Source: Pirellula staleyi DSM 6068
GTDB lineage: Bacteria; Planctomycetota; Planctomycetia; Pirellulales; Pirellulaceae
Assembly (NCBI GenBank): GCA_945900945.1
Contig: CAMDKL010000033.1
Coordinates: 1-42,780, forward strand
Length of the DNA: 42,780 nucleotides
Direction of reading: 5' to 3'
In this document: positions 25,209 to 33,865 of the stretch, piece by piece
How positions within the stretch are numbered: position 1 is the stretch's first letter
How the letters are laid out: each line of letters starts with the position of its first letter
Notes under the pieces: model-generated
What the model was told of the DNA's origin: nothing
What the model saw: the letters and a program-made list of their open reading frames with translations, nothing else
The model's database searches: none
Translations under genes and position numbers: made by a program

Positions 25209-26810
25209 CTACTCAGGAGCCACAATCCCACGCGATTCTAGGTCATAGATTTGTCCTGCCACGACTCGTGTATTTGCCTCAATCTCTTCCGAACCGATAG
25301 GGCGATCAAAAAAGGCTACTTGGCCAGGGCCAATAACTTCCCCCTTGCTTCCTTTCACTACCAAACAGGTTCCTTCGTCGATGCCTATACCTAGTAATTG
25401 TGGATAGGTTCTTTTAAGCAAAGCCATGTCAGGGAATCGATTCCGTTGCGTGAAGTGCTGATCGATTGCGACCCCTGTAACGAAGCCCAAACCACGTTCG
25501 TATCCCTCAGCCATCATTTGTGTGTTCCCGATTGGATCACCACGTGGCATGTAATCACCTTGGATCGAGGCGCCAGCCGACGAGCCACCGATCACACCGC
25601 CACGCTCAAGTACCAAATGCATGAGCCGATGCGCTTCTGTATTTTCGTAAGAATCCACTAAATTCCACTGCCTTCCACCTCCAAACCAGATCCCAGTGGC
25701 CGTAGCCAGCTTTGCAACAAAAGCCGGGTCGTCCGCTAAGCCACGATCCTTGGTATGCATCCAGTCCACTTGCCCGGCTCCTGCCTTTCGAAACACCTTT
25801 ACCATTCCTGGCTCTTGCTCAATTGTTTTCACTTCCTCACAGGGTATGTAAACAATCTCCGCATTCTCACCACCTGCAAGCTGCACAAATGCCTTGAGTG
25901 CATCCGCTGGTAGACCTCCACCACCGACTATAAAAAGGCTACCGTTGACTACTTTCGGAGCAACTACTTGCTTAACAGGAAATGCCGCAGCCTGTCGGGA
26001 TTGTGCCGCACGTCTTAAGGCATTCAAATCTGCCCGCATCCCCGGTTTCAGAATTTCAGTTCGAGCAGCCCGATCCGCCGAAGCAGCAATGGTAATCAAA
26101 ACGTTTGACGCTCCCATGACCTCCAATTGCCGGCCTCGGACAATGAGTGCCGTCTTCTCATCGATCCCGAATCCGACTCGGTCCGGATGCTTGCCCACGG
26201 CCAGAAGGAGACGATCCGTACGTTTTTTTGCAAAAAAGTGTTGATCAACGATGCACCCGGGCAGGAAATCGAATCCCAGACGCATGTCGTCGTGCACCAA
26301 CATTACCTTGGACGCTATCGCCGCACCAGCCGATGTTCCGCCGACTATTCCGCCACGAGCTAGTAGCCTCATGATGCCGTCTTCGACTTTCGTGCCTGCG
26401 TAGATTTCGATGAGACGAGTCTGTTTTCCGCCACTGAACCAAACACCGGTTGCGTTATCCAAAAGCACGTCAAAACGTGAATTCGCTGCTAGTTCTTTTG
26501 ATTCAGCGTGCAAAAACTCTACGCTTTTGGGTTGTTGCTCTAGCCAACCCTCTATCTTCTTTGCGTCCAATGGATCGCTTGTGTCCGCTGTTGGAATCAC
26601 CACGATGCGGGCTTCTTTGCCACCAGCAAGCCTAGTGAAGCGCTGGCGCATATCGGAATCCACTGTACCGCCCCCGTGCAAGAATAAGGCACCTTCGAGA
26701 GGTGCAAGCGGTTCGGGAGCACTGGCATCGAACTGCGCAGCTGCCAATCCAGGCAAACCGAAGACGAGCACCACGACAACCAAGCCACCGAGTGCTGTTC
26801 CGTTTTTCAT
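25209..26810 (-). CDS. Tandem cyanophycinase-like (peptidase S51) protein, exported
   Basis: The 533-residue protein starts with a signal peptide (LVVVVLVFGLPGLAAAQ) and contains two copies of an S51 fold. Domain 1 (about 38-245) has GGIVGGTSAGAA with nucleophile Ser160 and VDQHFF. Domain 2 (about 288-525) has GGVIGGSSAGAS with Ser411 and IDQHF. Both keep the GxSAG nucleophile elbow and the DQHF motif, so both may be active. Cyanophycinases hydrolyse beta-Asp-Arg dipeptides from cyanophycin; related S51 enzymes cleave Asp-X peptides. A protein with two complete domains is unusual, and no cyanophycin synthetase gene is nearby. It is the last gene of a four-gene operon, 4 bases after the ankyrin gene. 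An alternative role is general peptide salvage. Confidence 0.85.
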   Translation of the reverse strand: MKNGTALGGLVVVVLVFGLPGLAAAQFDASAPEPLAPLEGALFLHGGGTVDSDMRQRFTRLAGGKEARIVVIPTADTSDPLDAKKIEGWLEQQPKSVEFLHAESKELAANSRFDVLLDNATGVWFSGGKQTRLIEIYAGTKVEDGIMRLLARGGIVGGTSAGAAIASKVMLVHDDMRLGFDFLPGCIVDQHFFAKKRTDRLLLAVGKHPDRVGFGIDEKTALIVRGRQLEVMGASNVLITIAASADRAARTEILKPGMRADLNALRRAAQSRQAAAFPVKQVVAPKVVNGSLFIVGGGGLPADALKAFVQLAGGENAEIVYIPCEEVKTIEQEPGMVKVFRKAGAGQVDWMHTKDRGLADDPAFVAKLATATGIWFGGGRQWNLVDSYENTEAHRLMHLVLERGGVIGGSSAGASIQGDYMPRGDPIGNTQMMAEGYERGLGFVTGVAIDQHFTQRNRFPDMALLKRTYPQLLGIGIDEGTCLVVKGSKGEVIGPGQVAFFDRPIGSEEIEANTRVVAGQIYDLESRGIVAPE

Positions 26811-26814
26811 TGAC

Positions 26815-28308
26815 TCACTTTGCTTTCAAGAGTTTTTCGAGGACTGCAATGACGGCTGGATCGGGCTTGACACTTCCTGGTCGACTACCTTGCGCAATCG
26901 TCATGGGCGTCCAATTGTGTTTATTCTTATGATTCCAGACGGAGGGCTTCGAACCACTTTGTGCGAGAAAATCTGCAACTTTAGGATAGGAGCGATAAGC
27001 AGCCCCATGCATGACGGTTTCCTTGTTGTTATCGACCGCGTTGATGTCCGCTCCGAGATCAAGCAGAAACTTGATCGTTTCGATCACTTCGGATTCAGTC
27101 CCAGGTTCCTCACCAACTGAAACGGTCCCAATCCCGGATGCTGCCAACAGCGAAGTACATTGATCGACGTTTACCACTTTCGGATCCGCCCCCAACTCAA
27201 GAAGCACCTTGAGCAATGGGAGATCGGCGGTCTTACAAGCAAGCAGAAATGGGGTTGCACCCTTCATGTTCAACTTGGCTTTTCCTCCCTGCCCTCGTTC
27301 CAATGGTGCATTCACATTCGCGCCTGCATATACCATTCGTCGAACGAACTCCAGACTTGGAACGCTCCCGGAACCGCGTGGCGACGGATCACCATCGATT
27401 CCATCTCCGCTGGCGGGCTTTCGCACCCAACTCAACGCATGCAAAGCGGTGAAATCACTTCTTTGGTCGTTCGGATCGGCTCCGCGGTCGACTAAATAGA
27501 GTGCCAATTCAAAGTGACCACTTTCAACGGCTAGCATCATAGCGGACGTTCCAGCCCGAGGCCCTCTACCTTGGCTTTTGTCGTTCCCCATGACCGCGTT
27601 AACGTCAATGCCCGAATCCAGTAGACGCCTCACCACCTCGATTCGTCCATCACGCGCTGCAAACATCATCGCATTGAAGCCCGATTTCAATTCTCGCTTT
27701 AGATCAGCGCCAGCGTCGATCAGAACTTGGACTGCTTCCCCGTTTCCCTCCGCCGCAGCCCACATCAATGCCGTTTGGCCTTTTCGCTCGTTCGCATCGA
27801 CATTGGCACCCTGCTTTAACAAGACCCTCAAAACGTCGGCATTTCCATTGCGTGCAGCAGTCATCAACGGCACCTCACCCCCTGGCATGATGCGATTTAC
27901 GTCTGCTCCGGCAACGGCTAACATTTTCACGCTAACAGCGTCTCCCTGAAGACATCCGATCGAGAGCGGTGTCACTTCATATTGCGTCAAAGCATCAGCG
28001 ACAGCCCCGTTAGAAAGTAGCTGTTGAACCAACTCCGTTCGCTTGTGAAAGACAGCCCAGTGCAAAGCGGTCATCCCATCTGGCTGTGACCTTTTTATTT
28101 GCTCAGGATCCGAACGGAGTTCTTCTACAGCGATCCAATCGCGATTCTCGATTGCGTTGGCAAGCGTTCCTTCGGCACCAATAGAAACAGGTGCAACAGC
28201 CGATAGCAAAAGGATAACTAGCAAAACAATCCCAATCGAACAGTCTCGGCGATTCGAGGTACTAGGAGGGACAAGCCACGTCGCTTGATAGTTTTGTTTC
28301 AAAGCCAT
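26815..28308 (-). CDS. Ankyrin-repeat protein, exported or membrane-anchored
   Basis: This 497-residue protein has a hydrophobic segment at about 25-45 (IGIVLLVILLLSAVAPVSIG) followed by AEG, fitting a signal peptide with a long n-region. Ankyrin repeats then run from about 75 to the end, with units such as DGMTALHWAVFHKRTELVQQ, GQTALMWAAAEGNGEAVQVL, GFNAMMFAARDGRIEVVRRL and TPFLLACKTADLPLLKVLLE. It probably mediates protein-protein contact in the periplasm. Genes of this type often accompany planctomycete cytochrome c/DUF1552 pairs, as here, where it lies 25 bases after DUF1552 and 4 bases before the cyanophycinase-like gene. Confidence 0.85.
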   Translation of the reverse strand: MALKQNYQATWLVPPSTSNRRDCSIGIVLLVILLLSAVAPVSIGAEGTLANAIENRDWIAVEELRSDPEQIKRSQPDGMTALHWAVFHKRTELVQQLLSNGAVADALTQYEVTPLSIGCLQGDAVSVKMLAVAGADVNRIMPGGEVPLMTAARNGNADVLRVLLKQGANVDANERKGQTALMWAAAEGNGEAVQVLIDAGADLKRELKSGFNAMMFAARDGRIEVVRRLLDSGIDVNAVMGNDKSQGRGPRAGTSAMMLAVESGHFELALYLVDRGADPNDQRSDFTALHALSWVRKPASGDGIDGDPSPRGSGSVPSLEFVRRMVYAGANVNAPLERGQGGKAKLNMKGATPFLLACKTADLPLLKVLLELGADPKVVNVDQCTSLLAASGIGTVSVGEEPGTESEVIETIKFLLDLGADINAVDNNKETVMHGAAYRSYPKVADFLAQSGSKPSVWNHKNKHNWTPMTIAQGSRPGSVKPDPAVIAVLEKLLKAK

Positions 28309-28333
28309 ATCCGCTTCCGAGACTGTTTCAAAA

Positions 28334-29680
28334 TTACAATGTTACTGGATCAAATAGATCTTCGACTCGACCGTTGCTATCCGCGAAGGTCTCTAGAGGA
28401 ACACCTACTTTGTTGAGCAATGTCAAATGCAAATTGGATAGTGGAGTTGGACTATCAAATCGAAGATGTCTGCCGCCCCGCATTTTCCCCGCAGCACCCC
28501 CTGCGACCAGAATTGGAAGATCCGAGTGGTCATGCCGATCGGAGTCGCCCATTCCGCTACCGTAGAGAAATAGCGAATGGTCGAGCAGAGATCCCCCCGC
28601 TTCAGGCGTCGCTTTGAGCTTCTTCAAGAACTCAGCAAACAAAGAGACATGAAACTGATTGATCTTTGCGATCTTGGCTAATTTCTCTGGGTCTTTACCG
28701 TGGTGCGTGATCGGATGATGCGGGTCAGGAACTCCAATCTCCGGATATGTTCGGTTGCTTGCCTCGCGGGCGAGCTGAAACGTAGTCACTCGCGTGATGT
28801 CACCCTGGAAAGCGAGAAGTTGCAAGTCGAACATCAATCGAGCATGATCTGCATATTCAAATGGGACACCAATAGGTCGATCCAAGTCCGGTAGTGGGTT
28901 GTCTTTTACGGCAGACTCGGCTTGATGGATGCGGCGTTCGACATCGCGAATGTTTTCAAGATAGCCGTCGATTTTATTGCGATCAGAAGGTCCTATTCGC
29001 AACTTCAATCGCTTGATCTCTTTGGTAACGGAGTCTAGGAGGCTGGCCCTTTTTTTCAAATTAGCGCGGCGTTGGTCTGGCGTTCCTCCCTCACCAAAGA
29101 GGCTCTCAAATACGAGGCGTGGGTGGGCTTCTGCTGGGAGCGGATTGCTAGGCGAAGACCATGACAAATTGTTTTGGTAAACACATGCGTATCCATTGTC
29201 GCATTGCCCGACAGTCGCCAACAAGTCCATGGACAATTCGAGCGAGGGGAGCGGCGTCGATTGTCCGATTTCTTTGGCGGCAATTTGGTCGACGGTCGTG
29301 CCGAGATAGTAGTCCGTGCTTTCGGTCAATTTTGCTCGCGCGGCACTTAGGAAGGCTGAGTTGGATGTCGCATGCGAACCAGGATAGGCATTCTTAAGAT
29401 CCATTCCACTGAGTACGCATACTCGATCTTTAACATCTTCGAGCGGTGACAAACTAGAGGGCAGAACATCGAGCGAAGTACTCTTGGGGGTCCATTCTGC
29501 GGGATTGCATCCCATCGGAATATAGATGTATCCAATTCTGCGAAGCTGTGCGCTTGCAGCCGGCGTTGCGGCGACGGCCGTCAGCGCTGGGATCATTGCA
29601 TCGAGCAACGGCAACGCTACGGTTGCGCCTGTCCCTCTCAGCATGGTCCTACGAGAAAGTGCTTTTTTTAAGATGGTCAT
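28334..29680 (-). CDS. DUF1552 protein with twin-arginine signal
   Basis: DUF1552 proteins are largely restricted to planctomycetes and some related bacteria and almost always follow a DUF1592-type cytochrome. This 448-residue member has a Tat signal, SRRTMLRGTGATVALPLLDA (about 9-28), indicating export in a folded state. Recognisable family features include YIPMGCNPAEWTP, VCVLSGMDLKNA, GSHATSNSAFLS and LFLYGSGMGDSDRHDHSDLP with GGAAGKMRGGRHL. Distant resemblance to the DUF1501/alkaline-phosphatase-like fold has been noted for such proteins; I cannot verify it here. Its ATG overlaps the stop of the upstream cytochrome gene by 4 bases, so the two are translationally coupled. The biochemical role is unknown. 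Confidence 0.9.
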   Translation of the reverse strand: MTILKKALSRRTMLRGTGATVALPLLDAMIPALTAVAATPAASAQLRRIGYIYIPMGCNPAEWTPKSTSLDVLPSSLSPLEDVKDRVCVLSGMDLKNAYPGSHATSNSAFLSAARAKLTESTDYYLGTTVDQIAAKEIGQSTPLPSLELSMDLLATVGQCDNGYACVYQNNLSWSSPSNPLPAEAHPRLVFESLFGEGGTPDQRRANLKKRASLLDSVTKEIKRLKLRIGPSDRNKIDGYLENIRDVERRIHQAESAVKDNPLPDLDRPIGVPFEYADHARLMFDLQLLAFQGDITRVTTFQLAREASNRTYPEIGVPDPHHPITHHGKDPEKLAKIAKINQFHVSLFAEFLKKLKATPEAGGSLLDHSLFLYGSGMGDSDRHDHSDLPILVAGGAAGKMRGGRHLRFDSPTPLSNLHLTLLNKVGVPLETFADSNGRVEDLFDPVTL

Positions 29681-32046
29681 TCGGAGTCCCTCATCAAGAA
29701 CGGCTTACTCAGTACGATTCCCTGAACAATCGCAGAAAATCGAAAGTCCTTTTCAGCAGCATAATCTACTATTTTACGCACTTCCGGGCCATCGCGAAGT
29801 TCGATACCTCTCCCCAGTGCAAACGTCAACAACTTCTCTGTCATTGTACCAACAAAAACCTTGGGGCGTTTCAAAATACTATCCTCCAGTGTTGCAACAT
29901 CGTGCACCTGCGAACCGTCAGGCATGATTCCGGCTGTGTCGAGCGGCTGTCCATCGTCGAATTGCCGCCATCTACCCAAGGCATCAAAGTTATCGAGCGC
30001 GAAACCGACCGGGTCCATCAAATTATGGCAGGATGCACAGGCTGAGTCGGAACGGTGCATGGCAAGACGTTCTCGCAACGATTTTCCCTCCGTATCCTGC
30101 TTTTCTTTCAAAGCAGGAATATTCGGCGGCGGTGGAGGAGGTGGCGTTCCGATGACATTCTCCAAAATCCAGTTGCCTCGAATCGTGGGAGATGTGCGGG
30201 TTGCATAAGAAGTTACAGTCAAAATACTGCCATGCCGAAGGATACCACCCCGTTCGCTCGAAGAGGGTAGTTCCACTTTGCGGAAGTGGCTACCCGTGAC
30301 GTTCGGGATCCCATAATGCCTAGCAAGTCGCTGGTTTAAAAATGTGAAATCGGACCGAATCAAAGCAAGGACATTGCGATCGTGTGATATGACATTGTCA
30401 ACCAGCAATTCCGTCTCTCGCCTAAAAGCGTGTCGCAGATTGTCATCGAAATCAGGATAGAGCCGAAGATCGGGTGTGATGGACTCCAGGTTGCGCAGAT
30501 AGAGCCATTGAGAAGCGAAATTGGTGACCAAGGAACTTGATCGCTCGTCCTTGAGCATGCGATCTACTTCTAGGGTCAAGACCGCAGGTTGATGAAGCGT
30601 GCCTGAATCAGCGAGGGCTAGAAGACGCTCATCTGGAATACTGCTCCACAAAAAGAAGGAGAGTCGCGACGCCAGTTCTAAATCGTTGATCGCGTAGTTC
30701 GAACCTCCTTTTACGGAACCAGGCTGTTCTTCAATTCGGAACAAGAAATTGGGGTTCACCAGGATCGAAGTCAAGGCGGCTTCGAGTCCAGCATCGAAGT
30801 CACCGTCACGGAACGATTCTTCAAAAAACCACATCGGCGACGCAAGATCTTCTTCGCTCACGGGACGGCGAAACGCCAAACGTGCCAGCCGAGTTAGGAT
30901 GCGTTTCGCTGTTTCAGTGGTCTGTATTGCATCCCTCTTTTCCTGTCCGAAGATTGCCTTTCGGCTCAGCGGATTGCCAGGAGATTCGGAATCGAAAGGA
31001 CCGACGATGGAGAGTTCGAAAAGAGCTGGATTGATTCGGGGATGTCTATGTCGATTATACGCGGCATCGAAGGGTTGACGTTTCGTTTCAATCAAGGGCG
31101 AGCCCACATGAGCGAAGGCAACACCGACTGAATGACGCCCGGCTGCTACATTGATTCGAGCTTTCAAATGAGAATCGACATGCGTAAAGTCTTCGCGATT
31201 AGGTGGCGGCTTCACGGAAAAACGATATTTTTGTGCTCGGTCGATGAGCAGATCAATCGAATGCGGTTGGGAAAGCCCCTCCACTTTTTCATCCCGATCG
31301 CGGGCCAATCGCAATTGAACTTCGTAGTTTCCATCGCGAGGGAAAGTATGCTCGATGAGTACGCCGCCACGGGTGCCAAATGGCAATCCCTCGACATGCA
31401 ATTCCTGCGTTCGATCGGCCGGCACGCGAACGTTAATTCCCATTGGACCAAGCCCCTCTCGACCAAGGGCGATGCGGCTGATCGTTTGGGAAGCGGTCAA
31501 ATACCGATTCAAGAGTGACGGGGAAAGTTCACCGACAGTGATATTGTCAAACCCTTGACTCGATTCATCTTTAGGCAGCAAGGCAGTTGCATCGATGTCC
31601 AACGCGAGCAGATCGCGAACAGCGTTCTGGTATTCGGTTCGGTTCATTCTGCGAAGCGTATCCGTCCGACCGACGTAGGGATGCAGCCGACTGCCATCGT
31701 TTAACCACTTTTCAATTGCGCGCGTCGCAAAAATGGTGTCCGCTTCGTTGGGTCGATCTGCATCAGGGGGTGGCATCTGCCCGGCGCGCAATCGTCGTAC
31801 TATGCGTTCCCATTCGTCGCTAAAGACTGACGAACCTCCCACCGATTCGCGATTCGGCTTTAGTTTTTCGATCGAAAAGTCACCGGATGGCTTTGGCCCG
31901 GTATGGCAGTCTTGACAGTGGTTGTCGAAGAGCGATTGAACCGACTGAACGTCTGCTTCATCGGCATCAGGCGGGGGGGTGAGAAACAACAGAGCGATAA
32001 TGAAAAGCAAAATTTTGCACCGCCTAAACGAAGGTTCGATTGCCAA
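29677..32046 (-). CDS. Planctomycete cytochrome c protein (DUF1587/1595/1592/1588/1585)
   Basis: This 789-residue exported protein has an N-terminal hydrophobic signal (about 10-23) and a PSCyt1-type heme site, C44-Q-D-C47-H48. DUF1587 follows (LRRMNRTEYQNAVRDLLALD), then a carbohydrate-binding-like region, then DUF1595, DUF1592 (LASRLSFFLWSSIPDERLLA), DUF1588 (LTVTSYATRTSPTIRGNWIL with a second heme-type CASCH at 670-674) and DUF1585 at the end. A proline run PPPPPPP sits in DUF1588, as usual for the family. The protein is probably a periplasmic redox or substrate-degrading component; the reaction is unknown. It heads the minus-strand operon with DUF1552, the ankyrin and the S51 genes. Confidence 0.92.
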   Translation of the reverse strand: MAIEPSFRRCKILLFIIALLFLTPPPDADEADVQSVQSLFDNHCQDCHTGPKPSGDFSIEKLKPNRESVGGSSVFSDEWERIVRRLRAGQMPPPDADRPNEADTIFATRAIEKWLNDGSRLHPYVGRTDTLRRMNRTEYQNAVRDLLALDIDATALLPKDESSQGFDNITVGELSPSLLNRYLTASQTISRIALGREGLGPMGINVRVPADRTQELHVEGLPFGTRGGVLIEHTFPRDGNYEVQLRLARDRDEKVEGLSQPHSIDLLIDRAQKYRFSVKPPPNREDFTHVDSHLKARINVAAGRHSVGVAFAHVGSPLIETKRQPFDAAYNRHRHPRINPALFELSIVGPFDSESPGNPLSRKAIFGQEKRDAIQTTETAKRILTRLARLAFRRPVSEEDLASPMWFFEESFRDGDFDAGLEAALTSILVNPNFLFRIEEQPGSVKGGSNYAINDLELASRLSFFLWSSIPDERLLALADSGTLHQPAVLTLEVDRMLKDERSSSLVTNFASQWLYLRNLESITPDLRLYPDFDDNLRHAFRRETELLVDNVISHDRNVLALIRSDFTFLNQRLARHYGIPNVTGSHFRKVELPSSSERGGILRHGSILTVTSYATRTSPTIRGNWILENVIGTPPPPPPPNIPALKEKQDTEGKSLRERLAMHRSDSACASCHNLMDPVGFALDNFDALGRWRQFDDGQPLDTAGIMPDGSQVHDVATLEDSILKRPKVFVGTMTEKLLTFALGRGIELRDGPEVRKIVDYAAEKDFRFSAIVQGIVLSKPFLMRDSE

Positions 32047-32154
32047 ACGAGTAAATCAATTGGCCAGGAACTTCATTCAGGGTACCACAATGGTTACTGC
32101 GATACAAACGAATGAAACATGTTTTTGAGGAAATAGAGTGTAGTCAACCCAAGC

Positions 32155-32174
32155 AACGATCGCGGAGCGATCGG
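32155..32174. repeat. 20-bp palindromic repeat, copy B
   Basis: Identical over 20 bases to 22839-22858 and followed by the same C. It lies in the short spacer (32047-32180) between the FAD oxidoreductase and cytochrome genes, just past the stop of the former, so it might also act as a termination hairpin. Confidence 0.85.
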
Positions 32175-32180
32175 CGGCTA

Positions 32181-33587
32181 TTAGTCCACAAGCAAGCAGT
32201 GTTGATTTGCCATCGAAATTCCACTGACGATTGCGCCCACAATTCCAACGAAACCTTGATCGGTTCCGCATAGGAATAGGTTGTTTAGGCGAGTGGTTCC
32301 GTCGAGTTGTTTTTGGGGAGCACCGTAGACGGCTCCGTTGTCATGCGATGTAAAGCGACGAATCGTTTTCGGCGTAAAAATGTCTGTATCGATAACATGG
32401 CGGCGGAAATCCGGCATAAACCGCACCGCAGCTGCGACCGATGCGTCGTACCAACGGAGTTTCGCGGTCGCGTACTGTTCATTCGAAAGCGCCGACCATC
32501 TGTTATGATCGGCGATCGTCGTTAGTCTTACGAAGCCTGCTTCCAACTCTCCTTCGGAACTAGAGTAGGCGTAATTGTTTGGCGAGCAGATAACGCCCGT
32601 TCGAAGATCGCACAACTGATTAGCGGGTTTGCTCCAATGGAACTGGTCTGACTCGTTGAAAAAGACGATCGTCTTGTCAAAACCAAATGCTTTGGGTTGG
32701 CATTCCAGTACAGAAATAGATTCGATGAACGACATCTCGCCTGCCAGGTAGACTTCGGAAACGGAATTGTCGTCGCATAGTCTCATGGTTTCCACCACGC
32801 CAGCACTAGAAAGGATTCGCTTGGCCGTAAGCATCGTTCCATTATCAAGCTCGACCCCCATTGCATGATTGCCGTCGACGCAGATCCGAGCAACTCCGCT
32901 TCGCAATCTTAAGTCACCTCCGAGTTCACGAAAACGACGAACCAAATGTTTGAGAATTAATCTCACGCCTTTAAACGGTCTCGCGAAGCCCTCTAGGAAA
33001 ATACTGCGGAACATGATGCAAAACTGTCCCCAGTCCATATCGTGTTCTCGAGCGTTTCCGTACCACATCAGTGGGCAGAGGAGCATTTCGATTAGCAGCG
33101 GATCGCTCAGAATCTCAGAAAGAATCTTGCGAGTGGACCGATGAAAATCCTCTTGTGCCAAATCGTCGTATTCAACAAGTCGATTTAATAGATTTTCAAA
33201 GGCATCCTTTTGACTAGGGAATTTGGCGTTCACTTCCGTTTGAAGCATTTGGATGTCATTATTGAAATCCAAGTGGACATTTGGGAAGGCAATTCGGGAG
33301 CCTTTTTGCTCTGCCAATTGAAAATCATCCCATCGGAATCGAAGCTGTTTGAGAAGTCGAGCCAAAGGACCTTTCTTAGCCCCTTTTTCAGTGAAATTGG
33401 TCATTGCATGAAGTCCAACATCGTAATTCCTACCGTTGACGCGGTAAAACGAATTCAACCCTCCGATAGTCCAATGCTTTTCTAAAACACAGACTCTTTG
33501 GTCGAAATGAGCCAACCGAATGCCAGCGGCCAACCCGCTCATTCCAGCGCCAATAATGATGGTGTCATAATCGATAGACGAATTCAT
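32181..33587 (-). CDS. FAD-dependent oxidoreductase, phytoene desaturase (CrtI)/carotenoid isomerase-like
   Basis: This 468-residue flavoprotein starts YDTIIIGAGMSGLAAGIRLA followed by VCVLEKHWTIGGLNSFY, the Rossmann dinucleotide-binding signature of the CrtI/CrtISO/retinol saturase group. GVARICVDGNHAMGVELDNG (about 265-285) fits the second FAD contact, and LNNLFLCGTDQGFVGIVGAI near the C-terminus matches the family's closing FAD motif. The open frame extends to 33653, but ATG 33587 (MNSSIDYD) puts the FAD motif at the usual distance from the N-terminus. Pigmented planctomycetes make carotenoids, so a desaturation or isomerisation role is plausible. No other crt gene is in the window, and the substrate cannot be told from sequence. 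Confidence 0.82.
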   Translation of the reverse strand: MNSSIDYDTIIIGAGMSGLAAGIRLAHFDQRVCVLEKHWTIGGLNSFYRVNGRNYDVGLHAMTNFTEKGAKKGPLARLLKQLRFRWDDFQLAEQKGSRIAFPNVHLDFNNDIQMLQTEVNAKFPSQKDAFENLLNRLVEYDDLAQEDFHRSTRKILSEILSDPLLIEMLLCPLMWYGNAREHDMDWGQFCIMFRSIFLEGFARPFKGVRLILKHLVRRFRELGGDLRLRSGVARICVDGNHAMGVELDNGTMLTAKRILSSAGVVETMRLCDDNSVSEVYLAGEMSFIESISVLECQPKAFGFDKTIVFFNESDQFHWSKPANQLCDLRTGVICSPNNYAYSSSEGELEAGFVRLTTIADHNRWSALSNEQYATAKLRWYDASVAAAVRFMPDFRRHVIDTDIFTPKTIRRFTSHDNGAVYGAPQKQLDGTTRLNNLFLCGTDQGFVGIVGAIVSGISMANQHCLLVD

Positions 33588-33865
33588 GGATTCTATTATC
33601 AGCAAGGAACAAGGCTGCGCCCAGGGGCGTCGAGTAGGCTGATGAAAATACAAGCCCGACGCGCAAGCGAGAGGTCGGAACTTAATCCGTTAGTTCAACT
33701 ATTGGAAGATAGCACAACGGCGTAAGTTCAATTCGCGGTTGACATTTCAAAGGAGTGGCGTTAGCTTTTCCACCTGTTGCGCACGACACGGGGGGGTAGT
33801 GAAAACTGGGCTCTGAATTCACCACCGCCCTACCAAAAACTACCAACCCAACAGATAACAACGGA
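33588..33865. other. Divergent spacer upstream of nusA
   Basis: No gene is seen. The stretch holds a repeat-like AAGCCCGACGCGCAAGCGAG near 33651 and a run of seven G near 33791. The nusA start lacks a strong Shine-Dalgarno (ACAACGGAATG). I cannot define the promoter. Confidence 0.4.
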
